Below, piece after piece: positions 25,233 to 33,427 of a stretch of DNA of 64,000 bases. The notes under the pieces are model-generated. The model saw only the letters and a program-made list of their open reading frames with translations, was not told where the DNA came from and ran no database searches. Origin of the DNA: Streptomyces sp. PTY087I2 (GTDB lineage: Bacteria; Actinomycetota; Actinomycetes; Streptomycetales; Streptomycetaceae); contig NZ_LZRD01000005.1 in the NCBI RefSeq assembly GCF_001687325.1, positions 226,305-290,304 of the forward strand. The letters run 5' to 3'. Position numbers and translations under genes: made by a program. Numbering within the stretch: the first letter of the stretch is position 1; the number at the start of each line of letters is the position of its first letter.

Positions 25233-27190
25233 GCGACCGGGGGGAGCGGAACGGCCCGGGTGCGCCCGACGGGGGCGCGTCCGGCGGGTCAGGCGGGCGC
25301 GGCAGGCCAGGCGTACCCGGCGGTGCGGGTGGTTCCGGCGGGGCAGGTGGTCCCGGCAGGGCGGGTGGTTCCGGCGCGCCCGACGGGACGGGCGGGGCTG
25401 ATGGTTCCGGTGGTTCCGGCGAGACGGGCAGTGCGTCGGGTGCGGGCGGTCGGCCGCGGGTCCTGCTCACCCGCGTGGGGCGGGCGCTGTCCCCCCGGGG
25501 TGCGCTGGCCCTCCAGAGTGTCGACGGCGCCGTCTCCTTCGCCCTGCGCGCCGCGCTCGCCATGGCGGTGCCCGCCCTGCCGCTGGCCCTGGCGGGCCGG
25601 GCCGATCTCGCCGTCTACACGATGCTCGGCTCCTTCATCACCACCTTCGGCCGCGATCTGCCCTACGTGCAAAGGGCCCGCGTCCTCTCCGTCGTCGCCG
25701 TGGCGATGACCGCGTGCGTGGGCTGCGGCTCGGCGCTCGCCGTCTGGGCGCAGCCGAGGGACGGGGGAGCGGGCGCCGCCGTGACGGTCGCGGCGATGGC
25801 CCTCGTGGCCGCCGCCGCGAAGTTCGCCTGTGACGCGGCCCGGCTCAGAGGCCTCGGCGCGGTGCTGCTGCTCTTCGCCTTCGCCGTGGCGGCCTACGGC
25901 TCGACCGACCCCTCCGACATCCCCGTGCAGACGGCCCTGGCCGCGACCGGGGCGGCCGTGGCCTGGCTGCTCGCCGTGCTCGGGTGGTTCGTGCACCCGG
26001 ACCGCCCGCAGCGGCTCGCCGTGGCCGCCGCCCTGCGCGAGCTGGCGGACCTGTGGGAGGCGGCGGGTACGGGAGGCGGGCGCGGGCTCGTACGGCACCG
26101 GGCGACGGCCGCCGTGCTCCAGGCGTACCGCACCCTCGGGGTCCAGCCGCCCACCGGGGCGGAACGGGACGGCCGGGGCGACACCTGCCTCCGGCTCACC
26201 GACCTGGCATGGGCGCTGCTCATCGGCGCCGCGCGCCGCGCACCCGACGATCCCCACGGCCCGGCACGCGGTCTGCGCCGGCAGGCCGGGATCCTGGTCG
26301 GCCGCCGTCGGCGCCTGCCCCGGATGCTCCCCGAACTGGCGGCCCTGTCCCGGACCGTCACGGCGGAGAGCGCCGCCCCGGCCCCGGACGGGCCGGACCC
26401 CGCCGCCCCGGCCGGTCCGCGTGCCGCCGAGGCGCGGGCCTCGGAGCTGGTGACGGGGCGGGGCCACGGCAGCGCCGTCCGTACGGCGGTCCTCACCGTG
26501 CCCGCGCTGCGCATGTTCCTCGGCACCGGACTCGCCGGAGCGGCGGCGCTGCCCCTCGGGCTCGGCCACGGCTACTGGGCGGCGATCTCCGCCGCGGCGG
26601 TCCTGCACTCGGTCAACGTACGGACGGCGGCGCAGCGGGCCGCGCAGCGCACCCTGGGCACGATGGCGGGGCTGCTGCTCGCGCTCGGGATCCTGGCCGC
26701 GCGCCCCGAACCGGTGGTCCTCGTCGTCGTGATCGTGGTGATGGAGTTCCTGCTGGAGTACGTCGTCGCCCGCAACTACGGGCTCGGCGTCGTCTTCCTC
26801 ACCCCACTGGCGCTGCTGCTCACCGACCTGGCTGCTCCCTCGCCGGCCGGGGACCTCGTCCAGGACCGGGCGCTGAGCAGTCTGGTCGGGGTCGGCATCG
26901 CGCTGGTCTGCGCCCTGTTGGTGGTCCACGACCGGGCCGCCGTACGGGCACGGCGCGCCCTGGCCGCGTGCCGGGCGGCTTCGGGGCGCGCCGAACGCGC
27001 CCTGGCCGAGGACTCGGTGGCGTCCTTCCCCGCCGCTCAGGAGGAACTGGCCGCGGCCGTCGTGGAGTTGCGCGCGGCGGACGACGCCGCGGCGGGCGAG
27101 CTCTGGCCTGCCGAGATCGATCCCACCGAACTCGCCGCCGCGGAACGGCGCGCCTACCTGCTCCTGGAACGGTTCGCCCGGCCGGGGTGA
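25226..27190 (+). CDS. FUSC-family inner-membrane protein with Gly-rich N-terminus
   Basis: About 654 aa. The first 75 residues are low-complexity Gly/Pro/Ala/Ser, like GGSGGAGGPGRAGG. Two blocks of six or so hydrophobic helices follow (from SFALRAALAMAVPALPLALAG and from LRMFLGTGLAGAAALPLGLG), each with a cytoplasmic helical segment. That is the two-half design of FUSC/aromatic-acid exporter proteins; the second half carries the HGYWAAISAAAVL motif. The start is uncertain: GTG 25226 has GAGGAG 11 bases upstream and lies inside moaE. It may export an aromatic acid or similar compound. It converges on the second YdeP-type gene with an 18-bp gap. Confidence 0.8.
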   Translation: MLSDRGERNGPGAPDGGASGGSGGRGRPGVPGGAGGSGGAGGPGRAGGSGAPDGTGGADGSGGSGETGSASGAGGRPRVLLTRVGRALSPRGALALQSVDGAVSFALRAALAMAVPALPLALAGRADLAVYTMLGSFITTFGRDLPYVQRARVLSVVAVAMTACVGCGSALAVWAQPRDGGAGAAVTVAAMALVAAAAKFACDAARLRGLGAVLLLFAFAVAAYGSTDPSDIPVQTALAATGAAVAWLLAVLGWFVHPDRPQRLAVAAALRELADLWEAAGTGGGRGLVRHRATAAVLQAYRTLGVQPPTGAERDGRGDTCLRLTDLAWALLIGAARRAPDDPHGPARGLRRQAGILVGRRRRLPRMLPELAALSRTVTAESAAPAPDGPDPAAPAGPRAAEARASELVTGRGHGSAVRTAVLTVPALRMFLGTGLAGAAALPLGLGHGYWAAISAAAVLHSVNVRTAAQRAAQRTLGTMAGLLLALGILAARPEPVVLVVVIVVMEFLLEYVVARNYGLGVVFLTPLALLLTDLAAPSPAGDLVQDRALSSLVGVGIALVCALLVVHDRAAVRARRALAACRAASGRAERALAEDSVASFPAAQEELAAAVVELRAADDAAAGELWPAEIDPTELAAAERRAYLLLERFARPG

Positions 27191-27208
27191 GAGCGGGCCC
27201 GCGACCGC

Positions 27209-29539
27209 TCAGGCGCCCGGCACCACCGTGATCTTGACGTGCTTCATGATCGGCTGGTCGCTCTGGGTGCTGTAGTCGCCCAGCGCGCACAGCACGTTCA
27301 TCTCCGGCATGTAACCGGCCGCACAGCCGCGCGGGATGTCGTACGGGACCGCCGTGTAGCCGTTCAGGAACCGCCGGGTGCCGTCCTTCGCCGTGCTCGT
27401 GATGTCGACGGGACCCATGTCGGCGATCCCGCGTTCACGCATGTCGGCCCGGTTCATGAAGATCAGCGTGCGCAGGTTCTTGATGCCCCGGTAGCGGTCG
27501 TTGTCGGAGTAGATGGTGGTGTTCCACTGGTCGTGCGAGCGCATCGTGCCGAGCGCCAGCGTGCCGGGCTCGGGCACGACATCGGGCAGCGGGGCCGCGG
27601 AGAACTCGGCGCGCCCCGACGGCGTCAGGAAGACCAGCTCGCGTGCGGGCTGCTTGATCCGGAAGCCGAGAGGCAGCCGGACCCGGCGGTTGAAGTCCTC
27701 GAACCCGTCCAGGGCCTCGGCCATCGTGTCCCGGATCCGGTCGTAGTCCTCGATGTACCAGTCCCAGGGGGTCTCGCTGTCCGGCAGGGCGGCGCGCGCC
27801 ATCCCGGCGACGATGGCCGGCTCGGACAGCAGATGCGGGGAGGCCGGGCGCTTCATCCCGAGGGACATGTGGACCATGCTCATCGAGTCCTCGACCGACG
27901 TGCTCTGGACGCCGCCCCGCTGATGGTCCTTCTCGGTGCGGCCGAGGCACGGCAGGATCAGCGCCGCGCGGCCGTGGACGACATGGCTGCGGTTCAGCTT
28001 GGTGCTGACCTGGACGGTGAGGTCGCAGGAGCGCAGCGCCGCGTACGTCGCCGGGGTGTCGGGCGCTGCGAGCGCGAAGTTGCCGCCCATCCCGACGAAC
28101 ACCTTCACCTCACCCTCCTGCATCGCCCGGATCGTTCCCACGGTGTCCAGGCCGTGTTCGCGCGGCGGGTCGATCTTGCAGGTCTCGGCGAGCCGGTCCA
28201 GGAACTCCTCGGTCGGGCGGTGGTCGATGCCGCAGGTGCGGTTGCCCTGGACGTTGCTGTGCCCGCGCACGGGGGAGGGGCCCGCGCCCTCCCGGCCGAG
28301 ATTGCCGCGCAGCAGCAGGAGGTTGACGATCTCGCGGACGGTGTCGACGCCGTGCTCGTGCTGGGTGAGGCCCAGGCACCAGCTGATGATGGAGCGGTCG
28401 GCCTCCTCGTACACCTGCGCCGCCTTGAGGATGTCGGCGCGGCTCAGCCCGGACTGGTGCTCCAGCTCCTCCCAGGGCGTGGCCTCGCACAGCGCCCGGT
28501 ACTCCTCGAAGCCGGTGGTGTGACGGTCGATGAAGGTACGGTCCAGGGCCTTGGGGTCGCTCGCCGACTTCTCCAGGACCGCCTTGGCCATGCCGCGCAG
28601 CAGCGCCATGTCACCGCCGATGCGCGGCTGGAGGTTCAGCGTGCTGGTCTTCGTGGTCTTGAACAGCGCCATGTCCGTGAAGTCGTGCGGCACGATGGTG
28701 CGGGTGGCCGCCGCCTCGACCAGCGGGTTGACGTGCACGATCTGCGCGCCGCGCCGGTCGGCCTCGGCGAGGGCGGTCAGCATCCGGGGCGCGTTCGAGG
28801 CGGCGTTGACGCCCAGGATGAACAGGGCGTCCGCGGACTCCCAGTCCGCGAGGTCGACCGTGCCCTTTCCGGTGCCCAGGGAGGCCTGGAGGGCCCGACC
28901 GCTGGCCTCGTGGCACATGTTGGAGCAGTCCGGCAGATTGTTCGTACCCAGCTCGCGGGCCATCAGCTGGTAGAGGAAGGTGGCCTCGTTGCCGAGCCGG
29001 CCGGAGGTGTAGTACGCCGCCCGGTTCGGGCTGTCGAGGCCGCGCAGGGTGGCTCCGACCAGCTCGAACGCGTCCTTCCAGCTGATCGGTACGTAGTGGT
29101 CGGACTCGGCGTCGTACACCATCGGCTCGGTCAGCCGGCCCTGGTTCTCCAGGTCGTAGTCGCTCCACCCGTACAGCTCGGTCACCGAGTGCGCGGCGAA
29201 GAACTCGCGCCCGACGCGCTTGGGCGTCATCTCCCAGGTGACGTGCTTGATGCCGTTCTCGCAGATGTCCAGGTGGAGGCCCTTGGTGTCGTCCGGCCAC
29301 GCGCACCCGGGGCAGTCGAAGCCGCCGTTCTCGTGGTTCATCCGCATGATCGCGCGGGGGCCGTCCACCAGCGCGCGTTCCTCCACCAGGAAGCGGGTCA
29401 CGCTCTTCGCCGCTCCCCACCCCGCGGCGGGATGGTGGTAGGGCCGGAACTGCGGATCGCCCTCCGGGACGGGACCGACCCGGGGCTCCAGGGACTCCCG
29501 CGCTTCCTTGCCGGTGCTCACGTCCTTGTCGATGCTCAC
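27209..29539 (-). CDS. FdhF/YdeP family molybdopterin oxidoreductase (copy 2)
   Basis: A 776-aa paralogue of the enzyme at 19797-22121, sharing FDCPGCAWP, the ICENGIKH cysteine, NLPDCSNMCHEASG, CLGLTQHEHGVDT, PVRGHSNVQGNRT and RSHDQWNTTIYSDNDRYRGI. It is clearly diverged and has its own N-terminal extension (EPRVGPVPEGDPQFRPYHHPAAGWGAA). It has no fdhD or regulator of its own, so the single FdhD may serve both. The GTG start is preceded by GGAAG-type ribosome sequence. The physiological reaction is unknown; YdeP of E. coli is linked to acid resistance. Confidence 0.9.
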   Translation of the reverse strand: MSIDKDVSTGKEARESLEPRVGPVPEGDPQFRPYHHPAAGWGAAKSVTRFLVEERALVDGPRAIMRMNHENGGFDCPGCAWPDDTKGLHLDICENGIKHVTWEMTPKRVGREFFAAHSVTELYGWSDYDLENQGRLTEPMVYDAESDHYVPISWKDAFELVGATLRGLDSPNRAAYYTSGRLGNEATFLYQLMARELGTNNLPDCSNMCHEASGRALQASLGTGKGTVDLADWESADALFILGVNAASNAPRMLTALAEADRRGAQIVHVNPLVEAAATRTIVPHDFTDMALFKTTKTSTLNLQPRIGGDMALLRGMAKAVLEKSASDPKALDRTFIDRHTTGFEEYRALCEATPWEELEHQSGLSRADILKAAQVYEEADRSIISWCLGLTQHEHGVDTVREIVNLLLLRGNLGREGAGPSPVRGHSNVQGNRTCGIDHRPTEEFLDRLAETCKIDPPREHGLDTVGTIRAMQEGEVKVFVGMGGNFALAAPDTPATYAALRSCDLTVQVSTKLNRSHVVHGRAALILPCLGRTEKDHQRGGVQSTSVEDSMSMVHMSLGMKRPASPHLLSEPAIVAGMARAALPDSETPWDWYIEDYDRIRDTMAEALDGFEDFNRRVRLPLGFRIKQPARELVFLTPSGRAEFSAAPLPDVVPEPGTLALGTMRSHDQWNTTIYSDNDRYRGIKNLRTLIFMNRADMRERGIADMGPVDITSTAKDGTRRFLNGYTAVPYDIPRGCAAGYMPEMNVLCALGDYSTQSDQPIMKHVKITVVPGA

Positions 29540-29627
29540 GGCGCTTCCACCCTTTCACCTGCGAATACGGCGGATCGATGGGCATGGTGGGGCGTAATGG
29601 GTCCTTCCGGCAGGCTATGCCCGGGGT

Positions 29628-29720
29628 TTCCCGGCTGCCAGTCGGGTCAGGGGCCGCTGCCGGTCGAGTCCGGGGGCCGCTGCCGATCGGGCTTCGGGTC
29701 CCCTGCCGATCAGCCGCGAC
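29628..29720. repeat. Imperfect tandem repeats in the 301-bp gap 29540-29840
   Basis: About four degenerate copies of a 22-24-bp unit built on CCGCTGCCGGTCGGG lie in tandem. The rest of the gap has no recognisable gene; it must contain the promoters of the oxidoreductase (minus strand) and the DUF1345 gene (plus strand). Confidence 0.6.
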
Positions 29721-29840
29721 AGCGCTCCGGAACTGCGGGCCGGATCACCCGCGCATACGCTGACATGGTCCGGCCCCGGCTGCGGGGAACGCCTCGTGGC
29801 ACAGGGCTCAGGCCCCTCGGGCAGCCACGTGAGGCCTCAC

Positions 29841-30494
29841 ATGAACGACATGAACACCTACCGCCGGTTCCTGCTCCCCGCCGTTCCCCGGCTCGCGGGC
29901 TCCCTGCTGGTCGGAGCCGCCGTCGGCGTGCTGGTCGGCGTGCTCCTCACCAACGTGCCGCTGGGCTTCCTCGTCGGCATCGCCCTCTCCCAGACCGTCT
30001 TCGTCGTCACGGGATGGCTCGTCCTGTGGCCGATGGACGCCGCCGCGACCCACGACAACGCCCGGCGCGAGGAGTTCCGGCCCGTCGCCGAGGAACTCGT
30101 CGTCGTCACGGCCGCCCTGTCCGGCCTGGTCGGCATCGTGCTGTTGCTGCTGATCGGCGACTCGGACCTGAGCCACACGGCGGCCGCCCTGGCGCTCGGC
30201 GGCGTGTTCATGTCCTGGGCGGCGCTGCATCTGATGTACGCGGCCCGTTACGCGTACATCTACCACCAGACGCCCGGCGGCGGGATCGACTTCAACGCGA
30301 AGGAGCCGCCGCGCTACATCGACTTCTTCTACTTCAGCTACAACCTGGGCATGACGTACCAGGTCTCCGACAACAACGTCTCCACCACCAGGATCCGCGC
30401 GGTCGCCCTCCGTCACTGCCTGCTGTCGTACATCTTCGGCGCCAGCATCCTGGCCACCACGATCAACCTGGTCGCCGGCATCGTCACCGGCTGA
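29841..30494 (+). CDS. DUF1345 family membrane protein
   Basis: A 217-aa protein with about five membrane helices ([102 protein letters not shown]). The block [19 protein letters not shown] is the hallmark of DUF1345. Function unknown. ATG 29841 is favoured by GTGAGG just upstream; an in-frame GTG at 29796 is less likely. It converges on the IclR gene with a 12-bp gap. Confidence 0.88.
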   Translation: MNDMNTYRRFLLPAVPRLAGSLLVGAAVGVLVGVLLTNVPLGFLVGIALSQTVFVVTGWLVLWPMDAAATHDNARREEFRPVAEELVVVTAALSGLVGIVLLLLIGDSDLSHTAAALALGGVFMSWAALHLMYAARYAYIYHQTPGGGIDFNAKEPPRYIDFFYFSYNLGMTYQVSDNNVSTTRIRAVALRHCLLSYIFGASILATTINLVAGIVTG

Positions 30495-30506
30495 GGGCCG
30501 AGGCGA

Positions 30507-31265
30507 TCAGCACTCGGGGAGCGTCAGCCGCCGGGTCACGCGCAGCGCCGACTCCAGCAGCCGCGCTCTGACCTCGGTGGTCCGGTACATCCGGTCGGAC
30601 CGGAACGAGATGCCGATCGAACCGACCTGGTCACCGCAGTACACCGGTACCGCCGCGCACGTCGTACCCCGTGAGTACTCCCCCCGGTCCATCGAGAGCG
30701 GCCCGGCGGGGGCGTCGAGCTCCCGCAGCAGCTCTTCCCGGCGCGTGATGGTGCGGGGGGTGAGGTCGGCCAGCGCGTGCCGGGCCAGGTAGTTGGCGCG
30801 CGCCTCCGGGTCCAGCTCGCGCAGCACGCTCTTGCCGAGCGCGGTCGCGTGCCCGGCCTCCTGGAAGCTCACCCAGACGTTCACCCGCGGTGCGCGCGGG
30901 CTGTCGACGATCTCCAGGACCCGGATCTCGCCCTCGTCGTAGAGCGTCAGGTAGACGGCGGCGGACAGCTTGTCGCGCAGCGAGGACAGCAGGGGGCGGA
31001 TACGCTCCTGCGACGCCAGGCCGTCATCGGCGGGCCCCAGCAGGGGGCCCCGCTCGTGGAGGGCGAACGCACCGTCGTCCAGCTCGTCCAGATAGCCGTC
31101 CTGCGCGAGCTCGTGCAGGAGCCGCCGGGCGGTGAGCTCCGGCAGCCCGGCCGCCCGGGCCAGCTGCTGTACGGACGCGCCGTCCGGGTGCGTCCCGGCG
31201 GCCTCCAGCAACCGGAGGTCCTGCCGGACGGACACCGTCGGCTCGGGGCCGGCCTGGTCACCCAT
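30507..31265 (-). CDS. IclR family transcriptional regulator
   Basis: A 252-aa regulator. The winged helix-turn-helix occupies about residues 12-70 (RLLEAAGTHPDGASVQQLARAAGLPELTARRLLHELAQDGYL). The GAF-like effector domain holds HATALGKSVLREL, DRGEYSRGTTCAAVPVY and SIGISF, all typical of IclR. The ATG at 31265 begins MGDQAGPEP. The kinase gene starts 183 bp away in the opposite direction. No clear operator is visible in the shared gap, and its target is unknown. Confidence 0.92.
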   Translation of the reverse strand: MGDQAGPEPTVSVRQDLRLLEAAGTHPDGASVQQLARAAGLPELTARRLLHELAQDGYLDELDDGAFALHERGPLLGPADDGLASQERIRPLLSSLRDKLSAAVYLTLYDEGEIRVLEIVDSPRAPRVNVWVSFQEAGHATALGKSVLRELDPEARANYLARHALADLTPRTITRREELLRELDAPAGPLSMDRGEYSRGTTCAAVPVYCGDQVGSIGISFRSDRMYRTTEVRARLLESALRVTRRLTLPEC

Positions 31266-31447
31266 GGCACCAGGATGGACCCGGCGCCGGGGTGCGGCAA
31301 GGCCGGTCCTCCGGCCGGACGCGGACCGGTCCCCCCGGCAGGACGCGGATACGGCGGATGACCCGCCCGGCATTCGGTACGCTCTCGTCTGATCTTCGGG
31401 GCACGTGCGGGCTCCGGACTGCCGTGACCAGGGGGATGGTTTCTTCA

Positions 31448-33385
31448 ATGAGCAGCGCGTCTTCGACCGATCCGTTCCAGCCGCTCAAGGCCGACGACCC
31501 GGCGGTGGTCGGGGGCTACCGGCTGGCCGCCGTGCTGGGTGCGGGCGGCATGGGCAAGGTGTATCTCTCGTACACGCCCGGCGGGCGACCCCTCGCGATC
31601 AAGGTGATCCGGGCCGAGTTCAGCGAGGACCCGGAATTCCGGCGGCGCTTCCAGCAGGAGGTGCGGTCCGCGCAGCGCGTGCAGGGGCTGTACACCGCGC
31701 CGGTCATCGACTCGGACACCGAGGGCGCGCAGCCCTGGCTGGCCACGGCCTATGTGCCGGGCCCCTCGCTCGCGCACGCGGTGGCCCGGCACGGCGGACT
31801 GCCGTTGCGCAGTGTGCTGCTGCTGACGGTCGGGGTCGCCGAGGCGCTCGGGGTCATCCACGGCGCGGGCATCGTGCACCGCGACCTGAAGCCCGCCAAC
31901 GTCCTGCTCGCCTCCGACGGCCCGCGGGTCATCGACTTCGGTATCGCCCGGGCCGCCGACACGACCGCCCTGACCGGTACGGGCGTCAGCGTCGGCACCC
32001 CGGCGTTCATGGCCCCGGAGCAGGCGGCGGCCGGCACCGTCACCCCGGCCACCGACGTCTTCGCCCTGGGCCAGATCGCCGCCTACGCCGCGATCGGCGC
32101 GCCCGCGTTCGGCGAGGGGCCCTCGCACGCGGTGCTCTACCGGATCGTCCACGAGAACCCCGACCTCAGCCGGCTGCCCGACGAACTCCGCCCCCTGGTC
32201 ACCCGCTGCCTCAGCCGCGACCCCGCCGACCGGCCCGCCCTGGCCGACGTCATCCGCATGTGCCACGAGATCTCGCCCGAGCCCCTGCGCCAGGGCGAGG
32301 ACTGGCTCCCGCAGGCGGTCGCCGGGTCGATCACCGAGCGGCTGCGGATGCCCGCCCCGGCGCCGACACCGCCCCCGCAGCCGAGCGCCGCGCCGACGCC
32401 CACCGAGTTCGCCCCGGGGAATCCGCCGACCCCGCCGCCGGGAGGCCCCCACTACACCCCGACCGGGTACGCGGTGGCCTCCGCGCCGACGCAGACCGGC
32501 CCGGGCCCGTCGGGTACGCCCGGTGCGCCCGGTGCGCCGGGCGCTCCCGGAGCCCCGGGTGCCCCCGGGAACGTACCGCCCGGCCCGTGGCAGCGGAACG
32601 CGCACCAGCAGGGGCATCCCACGCCGCCGCCCCACCCCTCCGGCTTCCAGCAGCCGAGCCCCCAGCAGTCGGGGTTCCAACAGCAGGGCTTCCAGCAGTC
32701 CGGATTCCAGCAGCCAGGGTTCCAGCAGTCCGGCTTTCAGCCGCAGGCGCCGCGTCCCAAGCGGACGGGCCTGATCGTCGCCGCGTCCGTCATCGGCGTG
32801 CTGGTCGTGCTCGGCGTGATCGGGTACCTGCTGCCGGACGACGAGAAGTCCGGCAAGGAGGGCCGGGCCGGATCGTCGTCCTCCAGCGACAGTTCACCGG
32901 GCAGCGCGAACGGAGGCTCCGGCGGCGGCGGTTCGGCGGACAAGGCCCGGGACAAGCCGGTGGACCCCAAGCCCGTCACCTACGAGGGCATCGACGTGAC
33001 GGCGAGCTACGAGCTGATGCTCGCCGACAACCCGCCGCGCCCGAGGGAGAACGAGGGCAGCAACGTCATCTACGGCGACGCGGACTTCTACTACTACCGG
33101 GACTCCCTCTTCAGCGACGAGCAGGTCGGTACCGCCAACGGCAAGCTGGTCGTGCTGAAGAACTCGCAGAAGGGCTCGCTGGAGGTCTGCCGCCAGGAGA
33201 CCCGGTTCACGGAGAAGCTGGAGCTCAAGCAACTCTCGCCCGGTTCGCAGATCTGCGTCCTCAGCAAGGCCGGGCACATCGCCGTGGTCACCTACCGCGG
33301 CAAGTCGGGCGCCGACGACCCGAGCCACTACATCACCGTCGATCTGACGGTCTGGCGCAACGCCGAGGAAGCGCAGATGGATTGA
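31448..33385 (+). CDS. Membrane-anchored serine/threonine protein kinase (PknB-like)
   Basis: A 645-aa bacterial Hanks kinase. Glycine loop LGAGGMGKVY (30-39), ATP lysine K52, catalytic HRDLKPAN with D146, DFG at 163-165 and activation segment GTPAFMAPEQ are all present, so it should be active. A linker of about 130 residues is Pro-rich, with GAPGAPGAPG repeats and SGFQQ repeats. One membrane helix follows near 440-460 (GLIVAASVIGVLVVLGVIGYLL). The extracytoplasmic part (about 180 aa) starts with a Ser/Gly linker and has no PASTA repeat; I do not recognise its fold. ATG 31436 is an alternative start. Confidence 0.93.
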   Translation: MSSASSTDPFQPLKADDPAVVGGYRLAAVLGAGGMGKVYLSYTPGGRPLAIKVIRAEFSEDPEFRRRFQQEVRSAQRVQGLYTAPVIDSDTEGAQPWLATAYVPGPSLAHAVARHGGLPLRSVLLLTVGVAEALGVIHGAGIVHRDLKPANVLLASDGPRVIDFGIARAADTTALTGTGVSVGTPAFMAPEQAAAGTVTPATDVFALGQIAAYAAIGAPAFGEGPSHAVLYRIVHENPDLSRLPDELRPLVTRCLSRDPADRPALADVIRMCHEISPEPLRQGEDWLPQAVAGSITERLRMPAPAPTPPPQPSAAPTPTEFAPGNPPTPPPGGPHYTPTGYAVASAPTQTGPGPSGTPGAPGAPGAPGAPGAPGNVPPGPWQRNAHQQGHPTPPPHPSGFQQPSPQQSGFQQQGFQQSGFQQPGFQQSGFQPQAPRPKRTGLIVAASVIGVLVVLGVIGYLLPDDEKSGKEGRAGSSSSSDSSPGSANGGSGGGGSADKARDKPVDPKPVTYEGIDVTASYELMLADNPPRPRENEGSNVIYGDADFYYYRDSLFSDEQVGTANGKLVVLKNSQKGSLEVCRQETRFTEKLELKQLSPGSQICVLSKAGHIAVVTYRGKSGADDPSHYITVDLTVWRNAEEAQMD

Positions 33386-33427
33386 CGGACAGTCAGTCCG
33401 CCTGTCCCCACCCTCGCCCCGCCCCGG

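Noticed and set aside
27191..27210. Terminator between FUSC and the second YdeP-type gene
   Set aside because: GAGCGG and CCGCTC give only a 6-bp stem with an 8-base loop, too weak to call.
27239..30571. A long plus-strand open frame over the second YdeP-type gene
   Set aside because: Same reason: antisense to a conserved enzyme and without recognisable motifs.
33387..33407. Terminator after the Ser/Thr kinase gene
   Set aside because: GGACAG/CTGTCC is a 6-bp stem with a 9-base loop and no T-run; not convincing.
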